Assembly (NCBI GenBank): GCA_003956705.1
Contig: QZCP01000836.1
Coordinates: forward strand, 119,756 to 183,755
DNA from: Brevipalpus yothersi
Taxonomy: Eukaryota > Arthropoda > Arachnida > Trombidiformes > Tenuipalpidae
Reading direction: 5' to 3'
Length of the DNA stretch: 64,000 nucleotides
The position numbers and the translations under genes were made by a program. Below the pieces are notes generated by a model. The model did no database searches, was not told where the DNA came from, and worked only from the letters and a program-made list of their open reading frames with translations. Positions within the stretch are counted from its first letter, which is position 1, and every line of letters begins with the position of its first letter. Shown in pieces: positions 10,903 through 23,599 of the stretch.

Positions 10903-13900
10903 AAGAGTTTCAATTCGACAAAATTGAATGAAAGTTAGCGAGAAAGATTTCGGTAAACTTTACATGTATTCTAGTTTTTCTTCTCCTCAGAATTTTTCAG
11001 TCATAACAATTCCATGTGAGAATTTGCCTCCAATACTGTGTCTAGATAGTTGATTTTCCCTCTCAAAAACATTTTGAATGAGAAAAATATTCAAAACAAC
11101 CTCACACACATATATATTCATTGGAATTTTTTCTTTCCTCCTTATTTTCTCAGATTTTCATTCCCAAAAAGTGAATAATTCAAATTTTTCCAACTTACCA
11201 CATAATCCATTGTATTTGATTGTGATCCGTTTTCTGGCTTCACATGAAGCTCTAACCAAATGGCAATAATTTTCATACACTTTACCATCTATTCCGCAAA
11301 GTGTTTCATTTTGAGCTGCCATTGATTCACTTACGGGCATGGAATGGGTTGATTTTAAGTATCGAACAACTTCTTCGTAATCTAGGCACTTGTCTGAACA
11401 TCGACATTCCGATCCTCCACCATCGATAGGCTTACAAGTAGCACCAAATTTACAATCTTCTGGAGAACATTTAGGCTGATTGGTAACTATGTTGGAAGAA
11501 GAGAGGGAGAGAAAAAAATTGGTACCAAAATTAGTTGGAAGATTGAAACTTCTTGTTATTATTTGAAAGAAGGAAGCAAGAAAGTAGAATGAAAATTCTT
11601 ATGAAATTGAGGAAATAAAATTTTCCCACCAGAAATGCACCTCCAAATGCTCACAAGGTATACCTCTGATAAGCTCTAATTTTTTGGATAGCCCACTCTC
11701 CATACTCATTTTGACTGCCTCGCTTTGATTAGATTACTTGGGTTCGTGAAAATTATTGCAAAAACTTTCACTTTTTGCATAAAATTTGCATAGACGGCCC
11801 TATTTCCTGGATAACTGATCCATGATTAACCATAGGAATAGAAATTGTGTGTCTGTAAATGGGAGGAATAGAGGAAGAAAAATTCTCTTTCTCTCCCTCT
11901 CTTCCATGCACATAAATTCATCATTGAGTCTAGAGATTGCATTCATGCACCTCATTTTACTTCTTGTAATGGGCCGTGATAACTTATTATGCATAAGTGA
12001 CTCGAGAAGATCTGCATTTTTGATCCAATTGAAAAGTGAGATGAGATGAGCGACAAGAGAGGAGAAGAGGAAACTGGAAGATTGTGTTCTCAGAGCTTTT
12101 TGGATTCTATCTACGTTTGTATGTATTTCAAACTGTTATGTTCAACAATTTTGATGTTTTTTTCGAGCTTCATGAGTGATTGTAGAAATAATAAAAAAAA
12201 TGTACATTCAAAAATTCTGGAACAAAATGCTTCCATTTTGTTTAGTCAAAAATTTTGGGTTCAGCTTGAGAGGAACACAAAAATGCGAACAAAGTTCTAC
12301 CTTGCCGTGTTGACTCCTCATTATCCATTGAAATTGAAAACAGAACATGAAAAAACGAGGATTCTTTGGTAGAAGAGAATATCCTGCCAGCACAGACTTC
12401 TTAGTGATCAGGTGATTAGGTGGTTCAAATTAAGACCTCAACAAACTTGGGTCTTGGAGGTTCTAACAGTACGAAGAGTGTCAAAAAACTGACTAATTCA
12501 GAACAACTATTAATCTGATCAAAATTCCTGAAACTTCTAGACTTCAGTCATTCATCATCGCTATAAGATTTCCTAGCAAAACGAGACTCAAATAGTGATG
12601 GAAATCTACTCTTCACTCTGAAAAGCGGAAATAATTCATTTCTCACTTCGAATATCATGAAGATGAGAAAAAAATTCACGGATTTCATGAGATCTATGCA
12701 TAAAATCTGTGAAGTTAACAGTCGATCAAGCATATTCATAACTGAATCCTTCTACTTGAATAATCTACTCTCGCGTACAGGAGCTGTTGCGTAAAAAAGC
12801 CGATAAAGTGTCTTTGAGATCACATTTTTCTCTCTTATCTCTCAACTTTATATTAAGCCTTCCACTCATACTGTTGTATTTGCTCGTGCAGAAGTGTACG
12901 ATTTTCTTTTCGTCTGGATCATTCAAAATCTGATTTAGGAGAAAAAAATTCGTAAAAGAAAAAAGAGTGAGAATAGAAAATAGAATAGAAATAGAATTCT
13001 TTTCTTTCTTACTCTTTCTTTCAAGTTTTTTTTCGATAGCATCCTCAAAATTTGATTACGAATAACATTGCCATTGGATGGAGAGAGAGAGGAGTAGAGA
13101 AAAAACTTGGACCCAGTGGGAGTAAGGAATGTGGGAGTTCTTTATCATTGAAATTCATGGGAAATTCACTTTGATTCCATGGGAAAGGTGAACCTAGCTG
13201 GAGAACAATTCTATCTCTCTCTTTCTTTCTTTCATGGCTATTTTTTTCTTCTTCTTAGACTATCTCAATTTATATATATATTTGGGATGTTTTGAGAATG
13301 ATAAATGAATATGCACCCTTCAAATTTTGATTGTCAAAAATCAAAATAGAATAAAAATTTTCAAAATTCGATTTGATCTGATCCATGCTATCACAAGACA
13401 GTGATCACTGTTTGTTTGTCAATACGAATATAAATGTTCACTCCCAAACTATCCTAGTTCAGAGCTTTTTCAACAAACTATACATGGTGATGAATCGAAA
13501 ATGAAGGCATTCGAGCACACAATTTTGATAGCTAAAAGAATCAAAACACCCAAGAATGGCTATAAAATAAGATTTCCGAAAGCTAACCAGGAATTTTTTC
13601 TACAAGAGTTGATGGGAAAGCTATGTTCCATCAAGAAAATTAGACCTTCAACTGGACAAGGCATGCTACTAAGTGTTAATTGTTGGAGTGGATTTTTGGG
13701 TTCACGAAACTTTTGTGAAGTGGAAAAAGTAGACATAATTGATCGAAATGTTCGTGCCTTTCTACAAGAGATATTTTATTGGATCTTTCTCTATATCATA
13801 GAATGTAAAATTGCTTAGAAGTTTTATATTGAGGCTTGAGATAAGTTAAATGAAGAGAAATTGTTGTTCACTTCTCAAGAGACCGACTAACACTGATTTG

Positions 13901-15087
13901 ATAGGTCTTTGAAGGTTGACCTGACCTACAGAGCAGTGCTCTTCAGGGCTCTCCTATGAACTGCAAATTTTGAGGAACCACAATTGGCTGGAACCCTGTC
14001 AAGAGGACATCAACCTCAATATTCACGCATAAAAATGTGCTTAGAATATCAAGAATCTCTTTCTCAGCAGTTCTTGGCTCAAGTTTAGAGACTCAACTCA
14101 AAAGGTTGTGTGTACATATCTCAAGGCTGTCTTTTTGCCAAGCAATTCTCTCTCTCTCTCTAATTTGATAAAGGATTACAAACACTAGACAAATCTATCA
14201 CCATAAAAGAACGGCCCAAGCCCACTTCTCATACGGTTTTCTGTTCCTTTTTTTCTCCAACCAGTGGCCATAATTGTTAGATTAAACAGGAACAAAATAA
14301 GTGCCTAAGCAATCTTGATATGACGTTGATGTGTATTGGGAACACTACATACACATACATTCTGGATATATACTGAGGTGAAATTCTGTGTTGGGCTCCG
14401 GAAGAAGGAGAAGAAGAAGATGAATGAATGAATGAAAAAGTACACACACATAGCAAGCTGAAATTCATGATCTTCATCAAGAGTATGGAAAAAAGGAAAA
14501 TTGCATTCTCTGAGCATTTACTGAGCCGTCAGTAATTCATCTCTGTGTGTAGGATTCAGAACTCTCATAGTCTTGTGATTGTGCGGAGGTGAGATATTCC
14601 GATTAATTTTCTGACCTATCTGGATCGAAATTTTTCTTGATTAGAATGAATACAGGATATGCAAAGAATCCCCTCATCATGTTCACATACGTGCTTAAAT
14701 TCGAAAATTAGCCACCTCAGGGAATGAGTAGTGAGAGTAAAATAGCGATGGACATTCGAAATTTTGTAAAAATTTTCACAGCCTAAGGTCATGCAAACAC
14801 TCTCCGATAAGAGGACTAGAATAGAAGAGCAAATATTTGAAAGAGGAATTGCCTAGGTTAGCCTGAAAAGTGGCTAAAGTTCCTCCCATCATGAATCTCG
14901 ATTCTTTATCCTAGAATCTAAGCAGAATTCTTATGCTACACTCGGACAGCTCGACAACTCTCATATCAGCGTGGTCAATGGAAGAAAGAGAGAAAAGAGA
15001 GCGTGTTTGGCTGGCCACTCGAGACTGGCAGCATATTGAGATGACCACAAGAATGGATAGGGCAAAGGCACTAATGATAAAAAGAAT

Positions 15088-15132
<45 letters not shown>

Positions 15133-16572
15133 TAGAATAGAATAGATGGACATTTATATATACTCACTGCATGGTCCCTCGTGTTTGAAGTAGATGGCTG
15201 TTTGCCGTTCACACGATGCCAAGCTTAACTGACACAAGCTTGGATAGGTTATGTTATCAGTACCACATACGATACCTTTGTCTCCAGCACATTGATGGGT
15301 ACATCGACAATATGGTTGTCTTCCATCTTCATCAAAAACACAATCAGCACCGAACGAGCAACCAATAGGCTGACAGTGATCTGAAGTGGAAAAAAATGGT
15401 ATACAATAAGAATTGTCACCTTTGAGGATCCATTTATGTAAGATAGGCTCCAATGGCGGAAGAGTGATTTCTTCTAGAAGAATTTCTAGATGTTTGAAAC
15501 TAGAAAAATCTATCCCTTGTTTTCTACTCGCTCTTTCATCAGAATTGATTGGTCATTCTTCTATTCGATAAGCAGAGTTACAGCTAGACTTGAATAGCAT
15601 TGTGTCGGAAAAATTTGGGAATATAAGAACGATATCATCACGTTCTTCAAGCATGTTCTCTCAAGATTCTCTTAAATTTTCTCATGTTTGGATTTACACA
15701 TGGACATTCACAATACATTTTCTCCTTTTCAATAGAAGTTTGATGATATCCAGTCAAAAAAGACCAAAATAGAAAGAGAAAAAAATACGAAAAGTTGAAT
15801 AGGAACCCCTTCAAAAATTGATTTGATCCAGTGATGATCCGGAATTGTATGTGGGCAGATATGAGAAAATACATGTCAAAATAGCCTTCGAAGAATGAAA
15901 ACATCTTCCATACTCGACTCTATATCTCAATCAATCTTGCAAATAGATGTGTGTGATTCTTTGTGAAATTTTCTCAAAAAAAGAGATCTAAGTTCAACAA
16001 TCACGTTCCTTCCAAATAAATACATTATATTCCTTATTCTTTCCCTTTCATACTTCCCCAGTAAATCTTGACCTATTGATCCAAGAGGGTCATATTCAGA
16101 TCACTTGTCCATCTTCTGATATTCCATAGAGTATCAAGCAATGTGGCGATTGAATCCTTCTTTTTCTCTCATTCTCTCTCTATCCCTATTTTCACCAGGA
16201 AAAAAATTGAAAAAATATGATCACTTTAAGTTTGTGTTCCCTTTTTTGAAGTGTATTCCTTATGTATACTACTTTCCACACTACTATTCATATGGAGTGT
16301 TTTAAGAGATAAAAGTTGTAGCCTTTCTTGGAATATTTTCTACCATGAAAAGTCAGAATATACTTTCTTTCAACTATCTCTCTCTCTCTCTCTCTCTCTC
16401 TTACTTCTCTCAATTTGTTGCTCTCTATGGCTCCTTTTATTCTCACTTGCTTCAGATCAATGATCCATTCCATTCCTTGATACGCTCCATTCCAATGCTC
16501 TCTCGATCCACATTTTGACCATCAATTCTGATTTTCAACTAAATCACATGCACCTCTGAGAGTAGAGGCAAT

Positions 16573-16636
<64 letters not shown>

Positions 16637-19600
16637 TGAAGATGAGGAGAGGAAGACTCATGATAACAATGAATTCAAATCGCTTTCTAATGAAAGCAAT
16701 TTTCATTTGTGGGCCTGATTAATGGTATTCGCTTTTCAACACTTCTCGAAGAAAACATTTTCACTAGATTCGCACTCCTCACCACTATTTTCCAACTATT
16801 GTATCATACGTAAGATAGAATAATAAGTAGCTCACCTCGATGTTCAATAGGAATCCTGGTTTGAACTCTAGTTGAATCTGAAACGAAGATGGAGAAATGG
16901 GGTGAGAATAAGAATGCATCTCGAAAGTTTTCCAATGAAATTTAAGTGATGAAGGGTAAAGGATGATCAACACATTAAGTAAAAACTCTTTTGAGGCCAT
17001 TAAAAGTTGAAAATCATTAGAGTTCATTGTAATCAATGAGACTATGCGATGAACTTGTAAAGTTTCAATAATTCTGAATGAAAACTGATTTCTTGAATAT
17101 TTTCTCATCAAGAGAATTTATATTCTCTACCAAAATCGGAAAATAATCATGTCATGATAAGAATTCATCCCTTCTGAGGAGGTAAAAATATACTATCAAT
17201 GAATGAAATGTTGTCTCCCCAAAAAAGCCAAACTTCAAAACTAATCATCATTATCATGATGATAATGATATGAAAATGATAAACTCTCCCTCAAAGAAGC
17301 TAACAGTCCTTAGTGAAATCTAATTTATTCCGTTCTTTTGCGACTTTCCAAAAAAGCAAACACATACTTAGTCTTTCTTTCCATGTTTTCATGAGATTTC
17401 TTTTTGTTTTCACTATCATGAAATCAAATGAATATAATGATACCTAAGATGTATGTGTAACCTCTTCATGAAAGATTATCTTCAATAAAGAGTTTGGTAA
17501 TCAAGCTCTTTGATGATATTCCAACCCCTAAAAATAAGAAGAAGAATGTGTATACATATATGATTATTGAGACCGAAATAAAATGATGAAAACCAAGTTT
17601 CCATAGACTATTGTAATGGAAATTATGTGATCCTCAAGAACAGGAAAAAACATATCTCCTTTTCTCATTTAACATGATCATGAAATCGTTTTTTTCCCTA
17701 GCCATAACCAAACCACAAGTTATCATGATAATAATGGAGAATGTTCCAACAAATGTTCATTCCATTCTTACATGGTGGAGAGAGAGAAATGTTGGAAAAT
17801 TTGTAAAGGAAAATAATTCAAAAAATGAATGAACAAGGGGGGGGGGAATATTTCCTATCTTGCTGGGTATTCATGATCAACCATGAATATCCTCTCAAGA
17901 ATGCCTTGGAAAATAATTCCGATAAGATCATGGAAGATTTGATTCCCCAAATTTGAATCAAATAACATGCAATGAATAACCATCTATCCAAAAAGTGTCA
18001 CAAAAGGGGTGAAATTTTGAGCGATTACATGGTTCAAATGGGAAAAGGATCAAAAATTTATCCCCTAGATTAGTTAAGGATGTCACTTAATAGCTCTTAT
18101 CGTCAACTATGAGAAATTCTCGTGGAAATATAAGAAAAGAGTTAAAAGTCGAATGCTAACGATGATCAATTGAGAATAGCTGAATAGGTGAGAAAAATGT
18201 TGACTAAAAAGGCTTTTCATTTTGGCAGATTTTATAAGCGAATTACAGATGATGAGAGAGAAAGAAGAATATTTGCATAATGATGTGCTCAAGAAGCAAC
18301 TCATCATCATCAATCTGCAGTTATTTGCATAAAGAGAGAAGAAAGAGGAAGAAGAAGAGGATGAAGAAGAAGATGAAGAAGATGTGAAAAAGGAATTGTA
18401 GAAGGTGAAAAACAAGTGTAAATCACAAGTGCAAAACATTGGAGAGAAAATAAGATAAATACGAAGCAAATGAGCAAATCATTGCATTTTATCTACCTCT
18501 TCTATCTCTCAATCAATTGATCAGATCAGTAAATATGCAAATCTCAAGAGTTTTGTTGGCCACTTTTTTTTGCTTTTCACCTATTCTCCCGCCATGGATA
18601 AAATATTCCCTAGATTATACAATATACACACTTCATGGATATTTGAAGTAAATTTTGATTCCTTTCCATACAGTTGCTCAATCTTCAAGATCAAGATCCA
18701 TGGAAAAAAAATCATCTCTTATCGACACTTTTCAAGATGTCTCTCATGGGCATAGTGAACAAATATGCATACCTATCGTATTTGAAATGTATGGAAGAGT
18801 GGAGAGAGAGAAGAAAAAATTCTTCTAGAACACTTTGTCACCATGAAGAGAGAGAGAGAGAGACTGAGAATTATCATTCAATGTTGAGAGAAAAATATTC
18901 TAAGCAATAACACACACATATAAGATTGAAAGTGTTTGTGTAAGCAATAAGCTGTATGTGTCTATGTAAGTATGTGAAGCCGAGAGTAACGGTAAAAAGA
19001 TGACTTTAGATGTCAAAGTGAAGTTGATTCTAACAATCTATCAAGCAAATACAGTTCATCGGTTCATTCATGCTCAAATCAAGGAATATATTCATATATA
19101 CATGGAGGAAAACAAAATGAACATTCTATGGAGAGTATGGTGAAGTGTATGATGGGCCCAGCGATAAACTCGAGGAGTAACAGATTAGAGATTTCAAAGT
19201 TTGACAACATGGTGATCACAAATGATGGTGCATTGGTTGAAGGGATGAAAGTCGAAGAATACAGGAAAGAATAGAACCAAATCTGTATCCGACATCCGAT
19301 CAGCGGTGATCAGACAAGCGAGAGCACATCAAATTCTTCAAATATATACATTCCCCTGAATATAGACTGATATTCATCAGTATTGATGGGATGCAGCGGA
19401 AACTGTGCATCCCATAATCAATGAGAAAAAGGGTTCAAATTGCGATTGTGAACAATGATGATGGCCAAAAAGGATAAAAATCTGACACAGAAGAACGCTA
19501 ATACTTACAGGATATAAATATAATGACTGAGCCAACAGCAATAAAGATGAGCAACACAATGCCCAGTATAAGAAGTGAGAGTAATATATAGAAGGATTTT

Positions 19601-19794
19601 TTTCGCCGATAAATTAGAGTGGATTCCATGGTATACGGGTTATTTGGATCATGATAGTGGTGTGAAGAGATTGTATGAGTACCATTAATTATTTGGTTAC
19701 TTTGGCTAGGATATTTGGGTGATTTGAGTAAATGTTGCTGATTGTCCAGGTCAACCGGTGTCGATTGAACAGCACGAAGCATTGATATGGACAT
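5319..19794 (-). CDS. Agrin-like type II membrane protein: 8 follistatin, 2 laminin-EGF, 1 follistatin module; no SEA or laminin-G
   Basis: Eleven coding exons join in frame to 987 codons: 19794-19509, 16877-16836, 15380-15168, 11486-11199, 10330-10103, 8565-8068, 7972-7763, 7546-6950, 6118-5939, 5810-5667, 5596-5319. Every internal junction has phase 1 and a GT-AG intron. Exon 1 gives about 70 cytoplasmic residues, a YRRKKS stop-transfer cluster and one hydrophobic span (FYILLSLLILGIVLLIFIAV), as in transmembrane agrin. Then come eight follistatin/Kazal modules (two each in exons 6 and 8), an acidic linker in exon 8, two laminin-EGF modules (CGCNILG..., CSCNQYG...) and one more follistatin module before TAA. 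This order (FS1-8, LE1-2, FS9) is that of agrin. Agrin normally continues with SEA, EGF and laminin-G domains that bind dystroglycan and LRP4/MuSK. Here a stop and AATAAA follow. The role is inferred: a membrane-anchored matrix or protease-inhibitor-like proteoglycan core. Confidence 0.85.
6617..6693. repeat. (CT)n microsatellite, agrin intron
   Basis: About 77 bp of pure CT dinucleotide in the intron between the eighth follistatin module and laminin-EGF 1. Confidence 0.95.
9641..9699. repeat. (GA)n microsatellite, agrin intron
   Basis: About 59 bp of pure GA in the 1.5 kb intron between 8565 and 10103. The rest of that intron shows nothing coding. Confidence 0.95.
10353..10397. repeat. (AG)n microsatellite, agrin intron
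   Basis: A pure AG run just upstream (gene sense) of the exon starting at 10330. It lies within about 25 bp of that splice acceptor. Confidence 0.9.
10611..10634. repeat. (TC)n microsatellite, agrin intron
   Basis: A short pure TC run in the same intron, opposite in plus-strand phase to the flanking AG tracts. Confidence 0.85.
10863..10899. repeat. (GA)n microsatellite, agrin intron
   Basis: The third simple-repeat tract in this 0.87 kb intron. Confidence 0.9.
13501..13818 (+). CDS. Unassigned 105-codon reading frame nested in an agrin intron
   Basis: An ATG-initiated frame on the strand opposite to the host gene. The product is basic at its N-terminus with mixed composition, and hydrophobic near the C-terminus (IFYWIFLYIIE). 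It matches no family I recognise. It has no signal peptide, no repeats and no clear splice or poly(A) context. Its composition looks more protein-like than the neighbouring low-complexity frames, but chance remains the leading explanation. Confidence 0.15.
   Translation: MKAFEHTILIAKRIKTPKNGYKIRFPKANQEFFLQELMGKLCSIKKIRPSTGQGMLLSVNCWSGFLGSRNFCEVEKVDIIDRNVRAFLQEIFYWIFLYIIECKIA
15091..15129. repeat. (GA)n microsatellite, agrin intron
   Basis: A pure GA run about 40 bp from the 3' edge of the exon ending at 15168. Confidence 0.9.
16378..16401. repeat. (CT)n microsatellite
   Basis: A short pure CT run in the intron between agrin exons 2 and 3. Confidence 0.85.
16575..16633. repeat. (GA)n microsatellite
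   Basis: A pure GA run in the same intron, about 200 bp from the micro-exon. Confidence 0.92.
16836..16877 (-). other. 42-nt micro-exon 2 of the agrin-like gene
   Basis: The segment has a good acceptor (tcgtttcag) and donor (GAG|gtgagc). It is a multiple of three, keeps the phase-1 pattern and encodes STRVQTRIPIEHR between the membrane span and the first follistatin module. Its inclusion turns the first residue of exon 3 into Asp. Because it is phase-neutral it could be skipped. Confidence 0.65.
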
Positions 19795-21422
19795 TGTTTA
19801 AGATGTTTACGTGTGTGGATACTTAAATCTTTATCAGTAGAGGAATTGAATGTTTTGGGTAAAAGTAATGATTATGATATTGATTATCGAAAAATTAATC
19901 AAACAAAAAATGTCGGTTATAATGCGATGAAAGTGGAAATGATGGCCTCTCTTGGTTGATTAAAGGATATGTGATAATATCAACTCACAATATCGATGAA
20001 CGTGATCCTGATAAAACAATAAATTTGATAAACATGAGCTCATCATGAACCATCTGTATTAACATGGTGGATACACTTTTGGAGAACATTATTTCCTGTT
20101 CTTTCACTTTTGGAGAGAAAATCGAATTGATGCTCTTTGGAATATCCTCTAGATGAAGATGAGTTTCGATAAGAGGAATCAAAATGATCACTTCATGTCA
20201 CCCTCATTCAGATAAAGGCGTGTAAACACATTGATGATAAGAGTGATTAGATTGTTTCATTATAAGCTCATATTTGATCAATTTCGAATCTACTGACAGT
20301 TTATGGTCACGAAAAAATGGAAAAATTCATTGAGCACTCAGAATATTGAAAGGAAACATCTACACAGCTTGAATTCTTTATTGTCAGATGAGTACCTTGA
20401 AAATATCAGTATTTACTTTGTTATCCCGTATTTTTTTTCATCTGATTCTGTCAACAATGTTTTGTAAGATTTTTGCTTGAGTTAATAGATGATCAAATTT
20501 ATTCTTTCAATTTGATACGTCATGAAGCATCACACATTGGGCTTGAATCACGTTGATGATAATATTTTTTACACAAAAATCTATGATTGATTGTAACACG
20601 AATGATTTGATTTTAACCAAGAACTTTTCACATCAAAAATTCGAATAAATGATAAAAAAACTCAACATTATCTCGAATGCTCAAAGTCGATCAACAAAGT
20701 TTTTGGTTAATTTTGAATCTAATGTCACTGAGCATTTGTAATTGAGTTCGGGCCGAAATTTGAGCACTTTGAGAATTGAAAACAAAATTTCTAACTTAGC
20801 AAAAGAATCAATTCCAGTAATCTTGATTCGCAGAACATAAATTAACACACAATGGTCGAGAAAAAGTTGAGATTAGTTCAGTATAACTTTCGAATCATGA
20901 TATCTACTAAAATTTGTTAAAGAAAAGTCAAAAAGTTATCTAAGCTTTGAAAAGCGTGAGAAGATAGTATGTAGCTTCGATGTTCAGACTATTAGAACTC
21001 GACTGCATGATTATAGGCATCTCTATTCTGTGCAAGATAGTGTAAGAGAGAAAGAAAGAGAGTGAGACAAGAGAGAATGTTTGCTATCCTTAGAATTCAG
21101 TATATCCACACATACACAGTATCTTTTATCATGCGTATAAAGTTGCATCTATCACGGAATAGGAAAGAATTTGAGTTTGAAAGAAGATTTTCATGATTCC
21201 TCTTGCATTTGAAAAACCTTTTGCATGCCTCTCTCTATGGGCACCTCTTCTTCCGATTTATGTTGGCATCTGTATTTGAACACGCACCGAAATAAGTCAA
21301 GTTCGCTTCCAATCAGCCATCCATTCACATATAGACCTAATCGAAGACAATTTGTCAAAGTAGCCAACCAATTGGCCAATATTAGTCTGAGGAGAGAATA
21401 GTAGTTGGAAATAGATGTGTTG

Positions 21423-21425
<3 letters not shown>

Positions 21426-21483
<58 letters not shown>
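21426..21483. repeat. (GA)n microsatellite
   Basis: About 58 bp of pure GA upstream of the agrin-like gene. Confidence 0.95.
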
Positions 21484-21485
<2 letters not shown>

Positions 21486-22145
21486 AAAGTGAATTTGCTG
21501 ACATTTCATGGAATCGGTGGCCAGTTTTTGGCAATCCATCATTATTTGGACCATTGAATTCGGAAGAGAGATTATATTTGGTTTGAATATACAGACATTT
21601 ATATGTGTGTGTGTAAATGTCTACCGATTGCTTTGAAGTTACTGATTTTTCATCCTCTTCCCGTTTATGGGTTCACCACCTCATGGCTAAACGTTTTCTT
21701 TTTCAACACCTCAAATTGATTGTGGTAATATTCGCTCAGAACAGAAAACCCACCTTGTGTGGAGTCTTGCTATCAATGTTCAAACTCGTGAGGATTTTGC
21801 ACTTTATTTCAGAGTCCAAATTATCTTGACCCTTCATGACACCTCGGTATGAACATGCATAGGGTCTATTGCGTACCCACCTTGACCTCTCTGGCTCTAT
21901 GTTCACATGTATATGTGTTCCATGGAATGTACATGTAGATTACATATGGAAAACGGATATAACGGAGAGGCAATACATATACAACAAAGAGAAAAACAAT
22001 CTGGAATAGTATGACATAAGCCAGAGAGGAAAGGAAGAAGAAGAAAAAAGTTGGAAGATTTTTTTCTCTTATCGTAAATGCGAAATATCCAAGGGATTTA
22101 GTATGAAGAAGGAACCAAAATAGAAATACATTGGAAGATGGTTTA

Positions 22146-22149
<4 letters not shown>

Positions 22150-22182
<33 letters not shown>
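22150..22182. repeat. (TC)n microsatellite
   Basis: A pure TC run about 40 bp before the ATG at 22222. Confidence 0.9.
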
Positions 22183-22187
<5 letters not shown>

Positions 22188-22625
22188 GTCCTTCTATTCG
22201 GTAGGATATGTACTTCACAAAATGATTGTTCTCATTGTCGTTTTAGCGATCTGCTTAGCTCGAGAAGAGTTGACTGGAATCACTGTAATGGGTGAAAAGA
22301 AGGAGAAAATAAGAATAAGGTTCAATTCTGTACATGAGATGATCCACATGGATGTGAATGTGTGTGTGTATGTGAGTATCTGTATCAATACACTATGGCA
22401 AGCAACAATGTTGTTGTTGCTCATAAATCTCAGCCGATTTTTTTCTCTCTTATCTGACTGTGTCTCTCTATTTGACGGTCTATTCGCTGGATGTCTTGCA
22501 TCTTTCTTGCGGGGCTCACTTTCTTTGGTTGAAGATAATATTTCGCCAAGAGAAGCATCTTCTACCCAAGATGTGTCAATTATGGTTGACACCATCAACC
22601 GAGTAAGCATTTCTCTTCTTGGATT

Positions 22626-22627
<2 letters not shown>

Positions 22628-22686
<59 letters not shown>
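22628..22686. repeat. Compound (TC)n(TTTC)n microsatellite
   Basis: A TC dinucleotide run that passes into five or six TTTC tetranucleotide units. Confidence 0.88.
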
Positions 22687-22687
<1 letters not shown>

Positions 22688-23219
22688 CAGACTCTTTCTC
22701 TTGAGTGCATCTTCTCTTTCTTTCTCTCTTTTTGCCCTCAAATTGACAGTTTTTCATCCACCTTTCAGAATCATTCTGGAATCTCTAGCCTTCACACTAA
22801 CGCTTGTTGGGACGATCAAAATTTTGAGCTCAATAATCAAATAAAGCGTGAGCATCATGAAAATCCAGAATCTGTATTGAATATCAGAATTGGGAGAGGT
22901 AATATTGAAATTTTCGAGAAAAATAATAAACAGCCATTCTCTTGCTCAGTTAGTATTGTGACATTGCATGGAGAAAGAAGTAGCATCAAGTCAAGAAAAA
23001 CAATGTAGCCACTTGGATGAATGATGAATGATTAAGAGGAGGAATGATGAATAAAAATGAAAATGAGCCTTCTGAGTAGATATATTTACATGAATATGGT
23101 GGAGTGAGGGGTGAAGAGAGGTCGCCAGAGAGGATAAAAAGAATGAGAATTCTGTAGTGAATCATGAGAGGAGAGGCGAGAACATGAATTCCATTGGGAT
23201 GCCCACCCTCTCATATAGT

Positions 23220-23226
<7 letters not shown>

Positions 23227-23299
<73 letters not shown>

Positions 23300-23538
23300 N
23301 NNNNNNNNNNNNNNNNNNNNNNNNNNNNNNNNNNNNNNNNNNNNNNNNNNNNNNNNNNNNNNNNNNNNNNNNNNNNNNNNNNNNNNNNNNNNNNNNNNNN
23401 NNNNNNNNNNNNNNNNNNNNNNNNNNNNNNNNNNNNNNNNNNNNNNNNNNNNNNNNNNNNNNNNNNNNNNNNNNNNNNNNNNNNNNNNNNNNNNNNNNNN
23501 NNNNNNNNNNNNNNNNNNNNNNNNNNNNNNNNNNNNNN

Positions 23539-23596
<58 letters not shown>
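23227..23596. repeat. (GA)n microsatellite interrupted by an assembly gap
   Basis: Pure GA at 23227-23299 and 23539-23596 flanks 239 N. The gap is probably unresolved repeat of uncertain true length. Confidence 0.95.
23300..23538. other. Assembly gap (239 N)
   Basis: A run of N inside a (GA)n tract. The sequence is unknown. Confidence 1.

Positions 23597-23599
<3 letters not shown>

Larger units (their letters stand above)
11487..15167. other. 3.7 kb agrin intron
   Basis: The intron lies between follistatin exons 3 and 4. It contains a (GA)n tract at 15091-15129 close to the donor side and an unassigned plus-strand reading frame at 13501-13818. No exon with Kazal-type cysteine spacing is visible, so it does not hide a follistatin module. 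Confidence 0.6.

Noticed and set aside
11487..15167. Additional follistatin module in the largest inter-module agrin intron
   Set aside because: No exon with the C-x(n)-C...CGSDG-x-TY-x-N-x-C pattern is seen, and the eight modules found already match agrin's count.
22222..22704. 160-codon plus-strand frame with a signal-peptide-like start (MIVLIVVLAICLA)
   Set aside because: After about 30 residues it runs through low-complexity sequence into the CT repeat (SLSLSL). No second exon is found.
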